64,000 bases of DNA from Labrys okinawensis (GTDB taxonomy: Bacteria; Pseudomonadota; Alphaproteobacteria; Rhizobiales; Labraceae). The notes beneath the pieces were generated by a model, which had not been told where the DNA came from, searched no databases, and saw only the letters and a program-made list of their open reading frames with translations. Positions 49,455-58,212 of the stretch are shown here, one piece after another. Location: NCBI RefSeq assembly GCF_002982075.1, contig NZ_PUEJ01000003.1, positions 248,001-312,000 on the forward strand. Reading direction: 5' to 3'. Within the stretch, counting starts at the first letter, position 1. The number at the start of each line of letters is the position of its first letter. A program made the position numbers and the translations under genes.

Positions 49455-51529
49455 TGAGCGATTTCTCCCTGCAGTTCCTGCCGCTGCTGTCATGGCCGGT
49501 CGTCATCGGGGTGGCCGTGCTGGCGGCTGCTGTCGCGGCGCTGTGCCTGCTGGCGCGCCTGCGCGGGGCCTGGCTTCGCACGCTGGTGTTGGGCCTGTTC
49601 GTCCTCTCTCTCACAGGCCCCATCCTGACGCGTGAGCAGCGCGCGGTGCTGCCCAATGTGGTGGCCCTGGTGGTCGACCGTTCCGCCTCCCAGTCGCTGG
49701 ACGAGAGGACGCGGCAGACGGACGCGGCGCGCGACGAACTGAGCCGGCAGATCAAGGCGCTGGGCAATACCGAGTTGCGCGTGGTCGAAGCGGGCGGCGG
49801 CGTCAAATCCGGTGCCGACGGCACCCAGCTCTTTGCCCCCTTGGCGACGGCCTTGTCCGACGTGCCGCCGGATCGCGTCGGTGGCGCCATCCTGCTGACG
49901 GACGGCGTGGTCCATGATGTGCCGGCACGCGCGGCCGCGCTCGGTTTCAAGGCGCCGCTCCATGCCTTGATCACCGGCCGGGAGGACGAACGCGACCGCC
50001 AGATCAGCCTGGTCGAGGCGCCGCGCTTCGGGCTGGTGAAGCAGGCCACCACCATCCGCTTCCGCGTCGTCGATCGCGGTCCGAACATGCCCTCGACGGC
50101 GGGCGTGATCCTGCGCCGCGATGGCGAAGAGATTGCACGGACCACCGTGCCGGTCGGCGAATTGTCCTCGCTGCAGGTGCCGATCGAACATGCCGGCGTG
50201 AATGTGGTCGAACTCGAAGCCGAGACCGTGCCGGGTGAACTCTCGTCGGTGAACAACAGGGCCGTGCTGCAGATCGAGGGCATTCGCGAGAAGATGCGTG
50301 TCCTGCTGGTCTCGGGCGAACCCAATGCGGGCGAGCGCACCTGGCGCAACCTGCTCAAGGCCGACGCCAATGTCGAGCTCGTGCATTTCACCATTCTCCG
50401 GCCGCCGCAGAAGGGCGACGGCACCCCGATCAACGAACTCTCCCTGATCCAGTTTCCGACCCATCGTTTGTTCGACGAGGAGATCAACCGCTTCGACCTG
50501 ATCATCTTCGACCGCTATGCGCAGGAAGGCCTGCTGCCGGCCGCCTATTTCGACAATATGACGGAGTTCGTGCGCAATGGCGGCGCCATCCTGCTCGCAT
50601 CGGGCGCCGATTACGCCTCCGAGAACAGCCTGTGGGGCACAGGCCTTGCCGAGATCCTACCGGCCTCGCCTTCGGGCAACGTGCTCTATCAGCCCTATCG
50701 GCCTGAGATCAGCCCGCTCGGCAAACGCCATCCGGTGACGCGCGACCTGCCGGGCGGCAACGTCAATCCACCGGCCTGGGGCCAGTGGTTCACCACGGTG
50801 GAGACCAAGCTGCGCGAAGGCAGCGCCGTGATGACCGGCGCCCGCGGCGATCCGCTTCTCGTGCTGGCCCATCAGGGCAAGGGGCGGGTGGCCCTGCTGC
50901 TGTCCGACCACGCCTGGCTGTGGGCGCGCGGCTATGAGGGCGGCGGGCCCCATGTCGACCTGCTGCGGCGCCTGTCGCATTGGCTTTTGAAGGAGCCCGA
51001 TCTCGATGAGGAGGCTCTGCGCGCACGGGCCGTCGGCCGCGACATCACGGTGGAGCGCCAGACCATGGCGGAGACGGCGGCGCCCGTCGAACTGACCGGC
51101 CCGAATGGCGAAAAGGTCCGGCTCGCCCTCAAGCCGGAGAAGCCCGGCCTGTGGAGCGCGGTCTATTCCACCGACGTGATGGGGCTGTGGCGGGCAGAGG
51201 ATGGCGCCTTGCAGGCGATCACCAATGTCGGCCCCGCCAACCCGCGGGAATTCCAGGACCTGCTCTCCACGCCGGATCGGCTGAAGGGCATCGCCGGCGA
51301 GACCGGCGGCAGCGTGGAGCGCCTCGCCACTGCGTCCGGCCTGTCGATACCGGCGGTTCGCGCGGTCGGCGCCGGCTCCGCCTATGGCGGCAGCGGCTGG
51401 ATCGGCCTCAAGCGCAGCGAAGCGTCGGTCGTGCAGGGCATCGACACCATCCCGCTCTTCGCGGGCCTGCTGGGCCTTGCCTTGCTGCTTGGCGGCGTCA
51501 CCCTGCTCTGGGCTCGCGAGGGCCGGTAG
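49454..51529 (+). CDS. Large membrane protein of the MoxR-DUF58-DUF4159 operon (GATase1-like)
   Basis: A 691-aa protein with two N-terminal helices (LSWPVVIGVAVLAAAVAALC and AWLRTLVLGLFVLSLTGP) and one C-terminal helix (FAGLLGLALLLGGVTLLWA). The periplasmic part begins with a VWA-like strand, ALVVDRSASQSLDERTRQTD. It continues with a Rossmann-like GATase1 segment, MRVLLVSGEPNAGERTWRN and FDLIIFDRYAQEGLLPAAYF, then GKGRVALLLSDHAWLWARGY. Its start overlaps the DUF4159 stop, so the two are made together. Its catalytic status is uncertain: I see no Cys nucleophile. Last gene of the operon; a strong hairpin follows at 51572. Confidence 0.88.
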   Translation: MSDFSLQFLPLLSWPVVIGVAVLAAAVAALCLLARLRGAWLRTLVLGLFVLSLTGPILTREQRAVLPNVVALVVDRSASQSLDERTRQTDAARDELSRQIKALGNTELRVVEAGGGVKSGADGTQLFAPLATALSDVPPDRVGGAILLTDGVVHDVPARAAALGFKAPLHALITGREDERDRQISLVEAPRFGLVKQATTIRFRVVDRGPNMPSTAGVILRRDGEEIARTTVPVGELSSLQVPIEHAGVNVVELEAETVPGELSSVNNRAVLQIEGIREKMRVLLVSGEPNAGERTWRNLLKADANVELVHFTILRPPQKGDGTPINELSLIQFPTHRLFDEEINRFDLIIFDRYAQEGLLPAAYFDNMTEFVRNGGAILLASGADYASENSLWGTGLAEILPASPSGNVLYQPYRPEISPLGKRHPVTRDLPGGNVNPPAWGQWFTTVETKLREGSAVMTGARGDPLLVLAHQGKGRVALLLSDHAWLWARGYEGGGPHVDLLRRLSHWLLKEPDLDEEALRARAVGRDITVERQTMAETAAPVELTGPNGEKVRLALKPEKPGLWSAVYSTDVMGLWRAEDGALQAITNVGPANPREFQDLLSTPDRLKGIAGETGGSVERLATASGLSIPAVRAVGAGSAYGGSGWIGLKRSEASVVQGIDTIPLFAGLLGLALLLGGVTLLWAREGR

Positions 51530-51571
51530 CTTTCTGAAGCGGAATGTGTTTCCGCAAACAGGTCCCCTTGA

Positions 51572-51636
51572 CCCCTCATCCCCCTGCCGGGACCTTCTCC
51601 CTTTGCAGGAGAAGGTCCCGGCAGGGGGATGAGGGG
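51572..51636. repeat. Perfect 29-bp-arm hairpin
   Basis: The arm beginning CCCCTCATCCCCCTGCCGGG (51572-51600) is exactly complementary to 51608-51636, with the 7-base loop CTTTGCA. It starts 43 bp after the membrane-protein stop. Arms of this length without mismatch suggest a recently mobilised palindromic element; it would also end transcription. Confidence 0.85.
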
Positions 51637-51744
51637 AGCTTGAGTCTTACCCTTGCGATTCGACTCTTGAGCCGGGAGGCCCTAAATTGCAGATGCAGGT
51701 TTCCGACCGGGCCTGCCTCAACGGAATGGGCCGAGGATACGAGA

Positions 51745-51987
51745 ATGCGTAGCGACGAGATCCGGCCAAGAACGCTGGCCAAGCGCCATGCAGACCGACG
51801 GTCGCAGACGTCGCTGGGGTTCCGGCGCGAGAGCTTTACTTTGCCGCGTGAGGAAGCACGTGCCAAGGCGCGCGATCTGTTTACCCGCTATCCCAAGGCG
51901 GCCTATATGACAGAGATCGAATACTGGGAAGAACTGCCGGACGGACAGATCTTCGTCACCATGCGCCATTTGCCGACGGCCGACTGA
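51745..51987 (+). CDS. Small hypothetical protein, 80 aa
   Basis: A short, very basic N-terminus (MRSDEIRPRTLAKRHADRR) is followed by LPREEARAKARDLFTRYPKA and a C-terminal MTEIEYWEELPDGQIFVTMR. The frame has normal GC3 coding bias. No signal peptide, helix or known domain. It lies between the hairpin at 51.6 kb and the serS leader. The ATG at 51745 follows GGATACGAGA, a weak ribosome-binding site; a longer frame from 51544 would read through the hairpin and is rejected. Confidence 0.6.
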   Translation: MRSDEIRPRTLAKRHADRRSQTSLGFRRESFTLPREEARAKARDLFTRYPKAAYMTEIEYWEELPDGQIFVTMRHLPTAD

Positions 51988-52050
51988 GACGGGCGGTTTT
52001 CGCAGGTTGGGCCAATTGACCTTCGTCGACATCGCTGGCAGGGTGACATC

Positions 52051-52128
52051 ATGTTCAGATTCATTCGATCGCACTCGCGGCTGATCTCGTCCGACCCCCC
52101 GGGGCCGCGTTGCAGTCGCATGCGCTGA
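52051..52128 (+). CDS. Putative serine-rich leader peptide of serS (25 aa)
   Basis: ATG at 52051 with AGGGTGA six bases upstream encodes a 25-residue peptide: MFRFIRSHSRLISSDPPG, then PRCSRMR. Five residues are Ser (positions 7, 9, 13, 14 and 22). The stop at 52126-52128 is followed by a terminator-like hairpin (52155-52179 plus TTTT) and then serS. The composition and placement fit a ribosome-mediated attenuator that senses charged tRNA-Ser. Too short for coding statistics; inferred from context. Confidence 0.4.
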   Translation: MFRFIRSHSRLISSDPPGPRCSRMR

Positions 52129-52154
52129 ACTCTCTCCGCCATCGCGTTTCAACC

Positions 52155-52182
52155 AGGGCCCCGCCATCCGGCAGGGCCTTTT
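52155..52182 (+). terminator. Attenuator-type hairpin upstream of serS
   Basis: AGG-(G)-CCCCGCC pairs with GGCAGGGCCT around ATCC with one bulge and one mismatch, then TTTTCGTTTG. GGCCCCG within its left arm (52157-52163) can instead pair with CGGGGCC at 52100-52106 in the leader ORF, an apparent antiterminator. It ends 45 bp before the serS start. Confidence 0.5.
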
Positions 52183-52226
52183 CGTTTGCTCCTGCCGCTG
52201 CGCGTCGCCAGCATCAGGAGGCAACA

Positions 52227-53489
52227 TTGCTGGACATCGCTTTCATTCGTAACAACGCCGCTGCCGTCGCCGAAGCGGCCCGGGTCAAGGGCATGAGGGT
52301 GGATCTGGATCGGATCCTTGCCCTTGATGCCGCCTTGCGTCGCGACAAGACACGGCTCGAGGCCCTAAGGGCGGAGCGAAATCGGATCACGGCCCAGTTC
52401 TCCGGCGGCTCTGCGTCTTTGCGCATGGCTGGTGCCGAACGTTCCAGGGCGATCGCGGGCGAGCTTTCCGCCCTTCAGGCACATGCCGGCGAGACGGAAC
52501 AGGTTCTGCGTGATCTCCTGATGGCGGTTCCTAACCTGCCATGGCGAGGGGCGCCGGTCGGGCCGGACGAGAAAAGCAATCGGGTGGTGCGTACCGTCGG
52601 TGATCGGCCCGACTTCGCCTTCGCGCCGCTCGATCACGTCGCCATCGCCGAGAGGCATGGCTGGATCAATCAAGCTCGGATTGCTCGAATTGCTGGGGCT
52701 CGCAGTTACGTGTTGAAGGGGCGCCTGGCTTTGCTGGAGCAAGCGCTGCTGTTCGACACGTCCCGCCGCCTCGCCCGCGAGGGATTCCAGCCTATCTCCG
52801 TTCCGGCCCTGGTTCGCGGAGAAGCCTTCGTCAATACCGGCCATTTTCCTTTCGCCAGGGAAGATACCTTTGAGCTTCCGCGCGACGGCCTATATCTCGC
52901 AGGTACGGCCGAGATCGCGCTGACTGGCCTGCATGGCGGCGAGATCATCGAGGAGCGCGATCTTCCCTTGCTCTATGCGGGCCTTTCTCCCTGCTTCCGT
53001 CGCGAAGCCGGCAGCGGCGGACGCGACGTGCGCGGTCTGCTCAGGGTCCACCAGTTTTATAAGGTGGAGCAATATGTGATCTGCCGCGACGATCCCGAGG
53101 AATCCGCCTATTGGCATGCCCGGCTGCTCGCCAATGCCGAGACCATCCTGCAGGCGCTGGGCCTGCCCTATCAGGTCGTCGAATGCTCTACGGGGGACAT
53201 GGGCCCCGGCAAGGTGCGGATGAATGATATCGAGACCTGGGTGCCGAGCCTCGGGCGCTACAGGGAAACCCATAGCTGCTCCAGCCTGCATGAATGGCAG
53301 GCTAGGCGAGCCAACATCCGCTGGCGGGATCGGCTAGGGCAGGTTCGATTCTGCCACACGCTGAACAACACCGCCATCGCGACGCCACGCATCCTGGTGC
53401 CCTTGATCGAGAATCACCAGACGCCACAGGGACAGGTCCGAGTACCTGCCTTCCTGCGTACCTATCTCGACGGGGAGGAATTGCTGTGA
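52227..53489 (+). CDS. serS: Seryl-tRNA synthetase, divergent paralogue
   Basis: A class II aminoacyl-tRNA synthetase, 420 aa. The start is TTG at 52227, fixed by AGGAGG at 52216-52221 and by the conserved N-terminus LDIAFIRNNAAAVAEA. The N-terminal coiled coil for the tRNA long arm is present (RRDKTRLEALRAERNRITAQ). Motif 2 is LSPCFRREAGSGGRDVRGLL with HQFYKVEQYV; motif 3 is near FCHTLNNTAIATPRILV. The loop usually reading SSCSNCTDFQARR is SCSSLHEWQARR, and GKVRMNDIETW replaces the usual KYDIE-type segment. These changes suggest a second, non-housekeeping copy, such as one tolerant of a natural SerRS inhibitor. It is convergent with the OXA gene. Confidence 0.9.
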   Translation: MLDIAFIRNNAAAVAEAARVKGMRVDLDRILALDAALRRDKTRLEALRAERNRITAQFSGGSASLRMAGAERSRAIAGELSALQAHAGETEQVLRDLLMAVPNLPWRGAPVGPDEKSNRVVRTVGDRPDFAFAPLDHVAIAERHGWINQARIARIAGARSYVLKGRLALLEQALLFDTSRRLAREGFQPISVPALVRGEAFVNTGHFPFAREDTFELPRDGLYLAGTAEIALTGLHGGEIIEERDLPLLYAGLSPCFRREAGSGGRDVRGLLRVHQFYKVEQYVICRDDPEESAYWHARLLANAETILQALGLPYQVVECSTGDMGPGKVRMNDIETWVPSLGRYRETHSCSSLHEWQARRANIRWRDRLGQVRFCHTLNNTAIATPRILVPLIENHQTPQGQVRVPAFLRTYLDGEELL

Positions 53490-53519
53490 CGAGGATCAGC
53501 CCGGCCGGCATGGACTGGA

Positions 53520-54362
53520 TTACAGCCTGTCCAGCAAGTCGGGCAGCTCCGCCAGGAAGGCGTCGCGTGCCTGCAGTCCGGCCCTCGGATTGCTCCTGCC
53601 GTCCATCTGCACCTGGCGGACGAAAGCAATATTGCGGCCGTCCCTGTTGGCCCAGCCCACGAACCAGCCATAGGCATGATCCAAGTCGAGCTTGCCGTCG
53701 GAACGCCGGGGCGCGCCCGAGCCGGTCTTGCCGTGAATTTCCCAGCCATTGGGCAGGGGCGCCAGCACCAGGATGCGGGCGGTCATGTCGTAGGCGTGAT
53801 TCGAAACCGGCAATTGGTGACGCACCATCCGCTCCAGGAAGTCGAGTTGCTGGAGCGGCGTGATCTTGAGGGACGAGCTCAGCCAGGCCTGGGTGAGGCC
53901 GTTCTGCTTGCCCGGATCGCCCGAGACGTCCCGATTGCCGTAATCGAATTCAGCGACGTAGCGCTTGAAACGCAGCTTGCCGAGGCTGCGGGTGATCTGC
54001 TGCGAATACCAGACCACCGAATTCTTTATCCAGCTCGCCGGATCGGTGGTGGTGCGCCATTCCGGCAGCCAGTCGGCATAGCCTTCGCGAAAAGGTAGGG
54101 CAGGCACATGTTCGTTCTTCAGCAGGCCCGAATCGTAACCCATCAGGCTGATGGCGATCTTGAAGGTCGAAGCCGGCGTGATCGGCTTGTCGCAGCTCCC
54201 TTCCTGCCTGAGCAGCTTGCCGGTCGCGACGTCGGCCAGCAGCGTGCAGGCGCTGGCGACGGGTGCCCCCGACGGCTGGGCCAAGGCGCCGCCGCCTCCA
54301 GCCGATATCGTCGAGAAGACAGCGGTGGCAAGAGCCACCAGAGCGGTCGTCGGGCGGGGCAT
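53520..54362 (-). CDS. Class D (OXA-type) beta-lactamase
   Basis: A periplasmic serine hydrolase, 280 aa. The start at 54362 gives a signal peptide (PTTALVALATAVFSTISAGG). The motifs are all intact: Ser65-Thr-Phe-Lys68 in ITPASTFKIA, Ser115-Val-Val in NSVVWYSQQ, Tyr141-Gly-Asn in FDYGNRDVSG, and Lys212-Thr-Gly in IHGKTGSG. The Trp in the omega region (LTQAWLSSSLKI) that protects the carbamylated Lys is present. So it should be active, though the spectrum cannot be read from sequence. No integron, IS or mobile context: a chromosomal species gene. Confidence 0.93.
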   Translation of the reverse strand: MPRPTTALVALATAVFSTISAGGGGALAQPSGAPVASACTLLADVATGKLLRQEGSCDKPITPASTFKIAISLMGYDSGLLKNEHVPALPFREGYADWLPEWRTTTDPASWIKNSVVWYSQQITRSLGKLRFKRYVAEFDYGNRDVSGDPGKQNGLTQAWLSSSLKITPLQQLDFLERMVRHQLPVSNHAYDMTARILVLAPLPNGWEIHGKTGSGAPRRSDGKLDLDHAYGWFVGWANRDGRNIAFVRQVQMDGRSNPRAGLQARDAFLAELPDLLDRL

Positions 54363-54460
54363 GCGGCAGGGTCTCCGAGGGGCGACACGCATCTGTCAGA
54401 GACATTGTGGCCCGATCTTGTCGATGGCAGCAACGGGCCGCATCGCGCCTGGAGACGAAG

Positions 54461-54498
54461 TGCGATTCGAAGTGATTCCGTCAAATCGCAAAACGCTT
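54461..54498 (+). repeat. RIME-like intergenic repeat fragment, copy D
   Basis: TGCGATTCGAAGTGATTCCG then TCAAATCGCAAAACGCT matches the right part of copy C (TGCGATTCTAGGTGACTCCG then TCTAATCGCAAAACGCT) with four mismatches in 37. Only this end is present, between the OXA and hemF genes. Confidence 0.6.
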
Positions 54499-54568
54499 TT
54501 GCTGAAGGACAGGCTGCGGGCCTATCCCCCTGCAGCCCGATGATAGGAAGAGGGCAGGCCCTGGCAGG

Positions 54569-55492
54569 TCAGGGCCATTTCACAGTGGGGGGCATCGAGG
54601 ACAGGATCGAAGCGACATTGCCGCCGGTCTTGAGGCCGAACAGCGTGCCACGGTCATGGAGCAGGTTGAATTCGACGTAACGTCCGCGGCGCACCAACTG
54701 CTCTTCGCGCTCGGCTTCCGTCCAGGGCTTTTCGAAATTGCGCGTCACGATCTCGGGATAGATGGCGGCGAAGGCGCTGCCGACTGTCTGGGTGAAGGAG
54801 AAATCGGCCTGCCAGTCGCCGCTGGCCAGCCCATCATAGAAAATGCCGCCGATGCCGCGCGGTTCGTTGCGATGCTTGAGAAAGAAATAGTCGTCACACC
54901 ATTTCTTGTAGCGATCATAGTCGGCGACCGCGTGTGCCTCGCAGGCCCGGCGCATGGCCTCATGAAAATCGCGGCTGTCCGGGTCTTCCTGCGTGCGGCG
55001 CCTGTCGAGCATCGGCGTCAGGTCGGCGCCGCCGCCGAACCAGGCCTTGGTGGTCACCACGAAACGGGTATTCATGTGCACGGTGGGCACGTGAGGGTTC
55101 CAGGGGTGGGCGATCAGGGAGATGCCGGAGGCCCAGAAGCGCGGATCTTCGGCGGCGCCCGGAATGTCGGTGCGAAATTCGGGCGAGAACTCGCCGTGGA
55201 CGGTCGAACAATGCACGCCCACCTTCTCGAAAACCCTGCCATGCATCATCGCCATCACGCCGCCGCCGCCGGGGCGGCCGGTGTGGTCGGTGCGTTGCCA
55301 GGGGGTTCGCTTGAAGCGTCCCGCGGCAGTACCGGCCGGAAGATCGGGCTGGGCCTGAGCCTGGGGCAGCGTGTCCTCGAGTGTCTCGAAGGCGGCGCAG
55401 ATCTGATCGCGCAGGAGCTCGAACCAGGCACGGGCCTCGGCCTGACGGGGGGCGATCTCGGGGGAAAGGGGGGCGGAACCGGGCTTTGTCAT
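54569..55492 (-). CDS. hemF: Coproporphyrinogen-III oxidase, aerobic
   Basis: Catalyses the O2-dependent oxidative decarboxylation of coproporphyrinogen III to protoporphyrinogen IX in haem synthesis. Recognisable blocks include [55 protein letters not shown] and [10 protein letters not shown], with [18 protein letters not shown] near the end. These contain the conserved His and Arg residues of the active site. Length is 307 aa. The start at 55492 is the first ATG with family-like sequence ([10 protein letters not shown]). It is followed on the same strand by no gene and lies 76 bp from trmL. Confidence 0.96.
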   Translation of the reverse strand: MTKPGSAPLSPEIAPRQAEARAWFELLRDQICAAFETLEDTLPQAQAQPDLPAGTAAGRFKRTPWQRTDHTGRPGGGGVMAMMHGRVFEKVGVHCSTVHGEFSPEFRTDIPGAAEDPRFWASGISLIAHPWNPHVPTVHMNTRFVVTTKAWFGGGADLTPMLDRRRTQEDPDSRDFHEAMRRACEAHAVADYDRYKKWCDDYFFLKHRNEPRGIGGIFYDGLASGDWQADFSFTQTVGSAFAAIYPEIVTRNFEKPWTEAEREEQLVRRGRYVEFNLLHDRGTLFGLKTGGNVASILSSMPPTVKWP

Positions 55493-55568
55493 GCTGCCTC
55501 TATAGTCCGTTTCCACCGGCAGGCAATTGCGCAGGATCAATGAAAGCCCGCAGGAAGCCGGTGTTCGA

Positions 55569-56048
55569 TCAAGGAGAATCTGCCGTGGACGGGAAGCCAT
55601 CCGTCTGGCGCAGGGCCTCGCCCAGCACCATGGCGGCGGCAACGGCCACGTTCAGCGAGCGCAGCCCCGGACGCATCGGCACGAACACCCGCGCATCGGC
55701 CGCGGCATGAACCGCATCGGGTACGCCCGCTGATTCCCTGCCGACCATGAGGATGTCGTCGGGCTGAAAGGCATGGCCGCTCAGGGACACCGCGCCCTTG
55801 GTCGTCAGCAGCACCAGGCGTTGTCCGCTCGCGGCCCGCCATGCCTCGAAAGCCGGGAAGGAAACATGGCGGTCGATGGTGAGATGGTCGAGATAATCCA
55901 TGCCCGCGCGGCGGAACGCCCGGTCCGACACGGGAAAGGCGGCCGGCTCGATGATGGCGGCCTTCACGCCGAGGCAGGCGCATAGGCGCAGCATCGTGCC
56001 GGCGTTCTGGGGGATGTCGGGCTGAAACAAGGCGAGGGTGAGCGGCAT
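55569..56048 (-). CDS. trmL: tRNA (cytidine/uridine-34-2'-O)-methyltransferase
   Basis: A SPOUT methyltransferase of 159 aa that 2'-O-methylates the wobble base of tRNA-Leu isoacceptors, using S-adenosylmethionine. The motifs are [19 protein letters not shown] (motif 1), [18 protein letters not shown] (motif 2) and [20 protein letters not shown] (motif 3), which form the trefoil knot. It lies immediately upstream of hemF on the minus strand (76 bp) and may be co-transcribed with it. It is divergent from petABC. Confidence 0.94.
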   Translation of the reverse strand: MPLTLALFQPDIPQNAGTMLRLCACLGVKAAIIEPAAFPVSDRAFRRAGMDYLDHLTIDRHVSFPAFEAWRAASGQRLVLLTTKGAVSLSGHAFQPDDILMVGRESAGVPDAVHAAADARVFVPMRPGLRSLNVAVAAAMVLGEALRQTDGFPSTADSP

Positions 56049-56359
56049 GGGCGATCGGCAGAGCAGGAACGGAAGCGTTCTTCATAGGGTACGCTGCCGG
56101 CATCGGGGATAGAGAATCTGCATTTATGGCGTTGATGTCATGCGACATAGCGCCATTTGCGGGCTGCACGATCTAGACAACTTCGCAACAGAGTGGCATG
56201 AGCCCCTTGATAAGGTTTGCCCCAGTTTCGCCGCGATCCGGTTTGGCGCGGCTGGGGTGGCCGAGATTTGGCAGAGTATGGATGGTGCGGGGCTGATACG
56301 TCCGGTTCCTCCATCATCCCGGCGGCGGCCGGGATGCGACGTATGAGAAGGATCGATCC
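56049..56359 (+). promoter_or_regulatory. petABC promoter and structured leader region
   Basis: No gene is seen in these 311 bp. The right end holds a strong hairpin, CATCCCGGC-GGCG-GCCGGGATG (56315-56336, 9-bp perfect stem). It is enclosed by ATACGTC (56296-56302) and GACGTAT (56338-56344), which pair perfectly. The compound structure ends just 15 bp before the petA GTG start, so it may influence translation or stability of the petABC mRNA. Confidence 0.5.
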
Positions 56360-56914
56360 GTGGCAGTCACGAACGAACACGCCGCAGAGCCCACTCGTCG
56401 CGATTTCATTTACATTGCCACCGGCGCGGTCGGTGCTGTGGGTGTCGCTGGCGCAGCTTGGCCTTTCATCAGCCAGATGAATCCGGACAAGGCGACCATC
56501 GCGGCGGGCGTGCCGGTCGAGGTCGACCTGACGCCGATTCCCGAGGGGCAGTCTGTGAAGATCTTCTGGCGCGGCAAGCCGATCTTCATTCGTCACCGCA
56601 CCAAGGCCGAAATCGCGGCGGCCGAGGACGTCAAGCTGACCGACCTGAAGGATCCCCAGGCCGATGCGGACCGGGTCAAGAAGGACCAGGCGCAATGGCT
56701 GGTCGTGGTGGGCATCTGCACGCATCTGGGCTGCATCCCGCTGGTCAACGAGGGCTCCTATCACGGCTGGTTCTGCCCCTGCCATGGTTCGGTCTACGAC
56801 ACCTCGGGACGCATCCGTCAGGGTCCGGCTCCGCTCAACCTGGAAGTTCCGCCCTATAATTTCGAGAGCCCGACCAAGATCATGATCGGCGCCGAATCGA
56901 ACGCACAAGCTTAA
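56360..56914 (+). CDS. petA: Ubiquinol-cytochrome c reductase Rieske iron-sulfur subunit
   Basis: The 2Fe-2S subunit of the bc1 complex, 184 aa. GTG start at 56360 with GAAGGA seven bases upstream. The N-terminus has a Tat motif and membrane anchor ([20 protein letters not shown]). The cluster ligands are in CTHLGC and CPCHGS, with [20 protein letters not shown] closing the domain. It passes electrons from ubiquinol to cytochrome c1. First gene of petABC; petB follows 11 bp later. Confidence 0.97.
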   Translation: MAVTNEHAAEPTRRDFIYIATGAVGAVGVAGAAWPFISQMNPDKATIAAGVPVEVDLTPIPEGQSVKIFWRGKPIFIRHRTKAEIAAAEDVKLTDLKDPQADADRVKKDQAQWLVVVGICTHLGCIPLVNEGSYHGWFCPCHGSVYDTSGRIRQGPAPLNLEVPPYNFESPTKIMIGAESNAQA

Positions 56915-56925
56915 GGTCACAATTC

Positions 56926-58200
56926 ATGAGCGGAACCTCGACCTGGACTCCGAAATCCAGCCTTGGACGGTGGTTCGAGAGCCGCCTGCCGATCGGCGGG
57001 CTCGTCCACTCCTCGTTCATCGCCTATCCCACGCCGCGCAACCTCAACTATATGTGGACCTTCGGCGCCATCCTGTCCTTCATGCTGGGTGCGCAGATCC
57101 TCACGGGTGTGGTGCTGGCGATGCACTACGTCTCCGATTCGAGCCTGGCCTTCACCTCGGTGGATCTGATCCGTCGCGACGTGAACTGGGGCTGGCTGAT
57201 TCAGAAGCTGCACGCCAATGGCGCCTCGATGTTCTTCATCGCCGTTTATCTCCACATCGCACGCGGCATGTATTACGGCTCCTATAAGGGCCCCCGCGAA
57301 GTGCTGTGGCTGCTCGGCGTCGTCATCTTCTTGCTGATGATGGCGACCGGTTTCATGGGCTATGTGCTGCCCTGGGGCCAGATGTCGGGCTGGGGCGCTA
57401 CCGTCATCACCAACCTGTTCTCCGCCATCCCCGTGTTCGGCAAGTCGATCGTGACCTGGCTGTGGGGCGGCTATGCGGTGGGCAACCCGACCCTGAACCG
57501 CTTCTTCTCGCTGCACTACCTGCTGCCCTTCATGATCGCGGGCGTCGTCGTGCTTCACATCTGGGCGCTGCATGTGGTCGGCCAGAACAATCCGGCCGGC
57601 GTCGACATCAAGACCCCGAAGGATTCGGTGCCCTTCACGCCGCATGCGACGCTGAAGGACGCCTTCGGCATCGCCTGCTTCCTGATCTTCTTCATGTATT
57701 TCGTGTTCTACATGCCGGATTATCTGGGTGATCCGGAGAACTACATCACCTTCGATCCCGGCAAGACGCCCGCGCATATCGTGCCCGAATGGTACTTCCT
57801 GCCCTTCTACGCGATCCTGCGTTCCATTCCGGACAAGCTGCTGGGCGTCATCATGATGTTCGCTGCGATCGTCATGCTGGCGCTGCTGCCTTGGCTCGAC
57901 ACGTCGAAGGTGCGCTCGGCGGTCTATCGCCCGGTGTTCCGCTGGGTGTTCTTCGTCTTCGTGGCGATCTGCATCGGTCTCGGCTGGATCGGCTCGCAGC
58001 CGCCGGAAGGCTCGAAGGTGGTGATCGGCCAGATCCTGACCGCGCTGTATTTCGCCTACTTCCTCATCGCCTTGCCGTTGCTGGGGTTGTTTGAGCAGAC
58101 CAAGCCGGTTCCCGCTTCGATCGCCGATGCCATTCTGGCGAAATCGGGCGGCATCCCCCTGCCGGCCGCAAACACCGCCGAATCGCAAAGCAAGGGTTGA
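56926..58200 (+). CDS. petB: Cytochrome b of the bc1 complex
   Basis: A 424-aa membrane subunit with eight helices that binds haems bL and bH and both quinone sites. Key segments are [18 protein letters not shown], the haem-ligand helices ([20 protein letters not shown] and [14 protein letters not shown]; later [20 protein letters not shown] with its His), and the Qo motif [13 protein letters not shown]. Overall length fits alphaproteobacteria. It ends 12 bp before petC. No regulatory features of its own. Confidence 0.97.
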   Translation: MSGTSTWTPKSSLGRWFESRLPIGGLVHSSFIAYPTPRNLNYMWTFGAILSFMLGAQILTGVVLAMHYVSDSSLAFTSVDLIRRDVNWGWLIQKLHANGASMFFIAVYLHIARGMYYGSYKGPREVLWLLGVVIFLLMMATGFMGYVLPWGQMSGWGATVITNLFSAIPVFGKSIVTWLWGGYAVGNPTLNRFFSLHYLLPFMIAGVVVLHIWALHVVGQNNPAGVDIKTPKDSVPFTPHATLKDAFGIACFLIFFMYFVFYMPDYLGDPENYITFDPGKTPAHIVPEWYFLPFYAILRSIPDKLLGVIMMFAAIVMLALLPWLDTSKVRSAVYRPVFRWVFFVFVAICIGLGWIGSQPPEGSKVVIGQILTALYFAYFLIALPLLGLFEQTKPVPASIADAILAKSGGIPLPAANTAESQSKG

Positions 58201-58212
58201 GGGGCGAACGAG

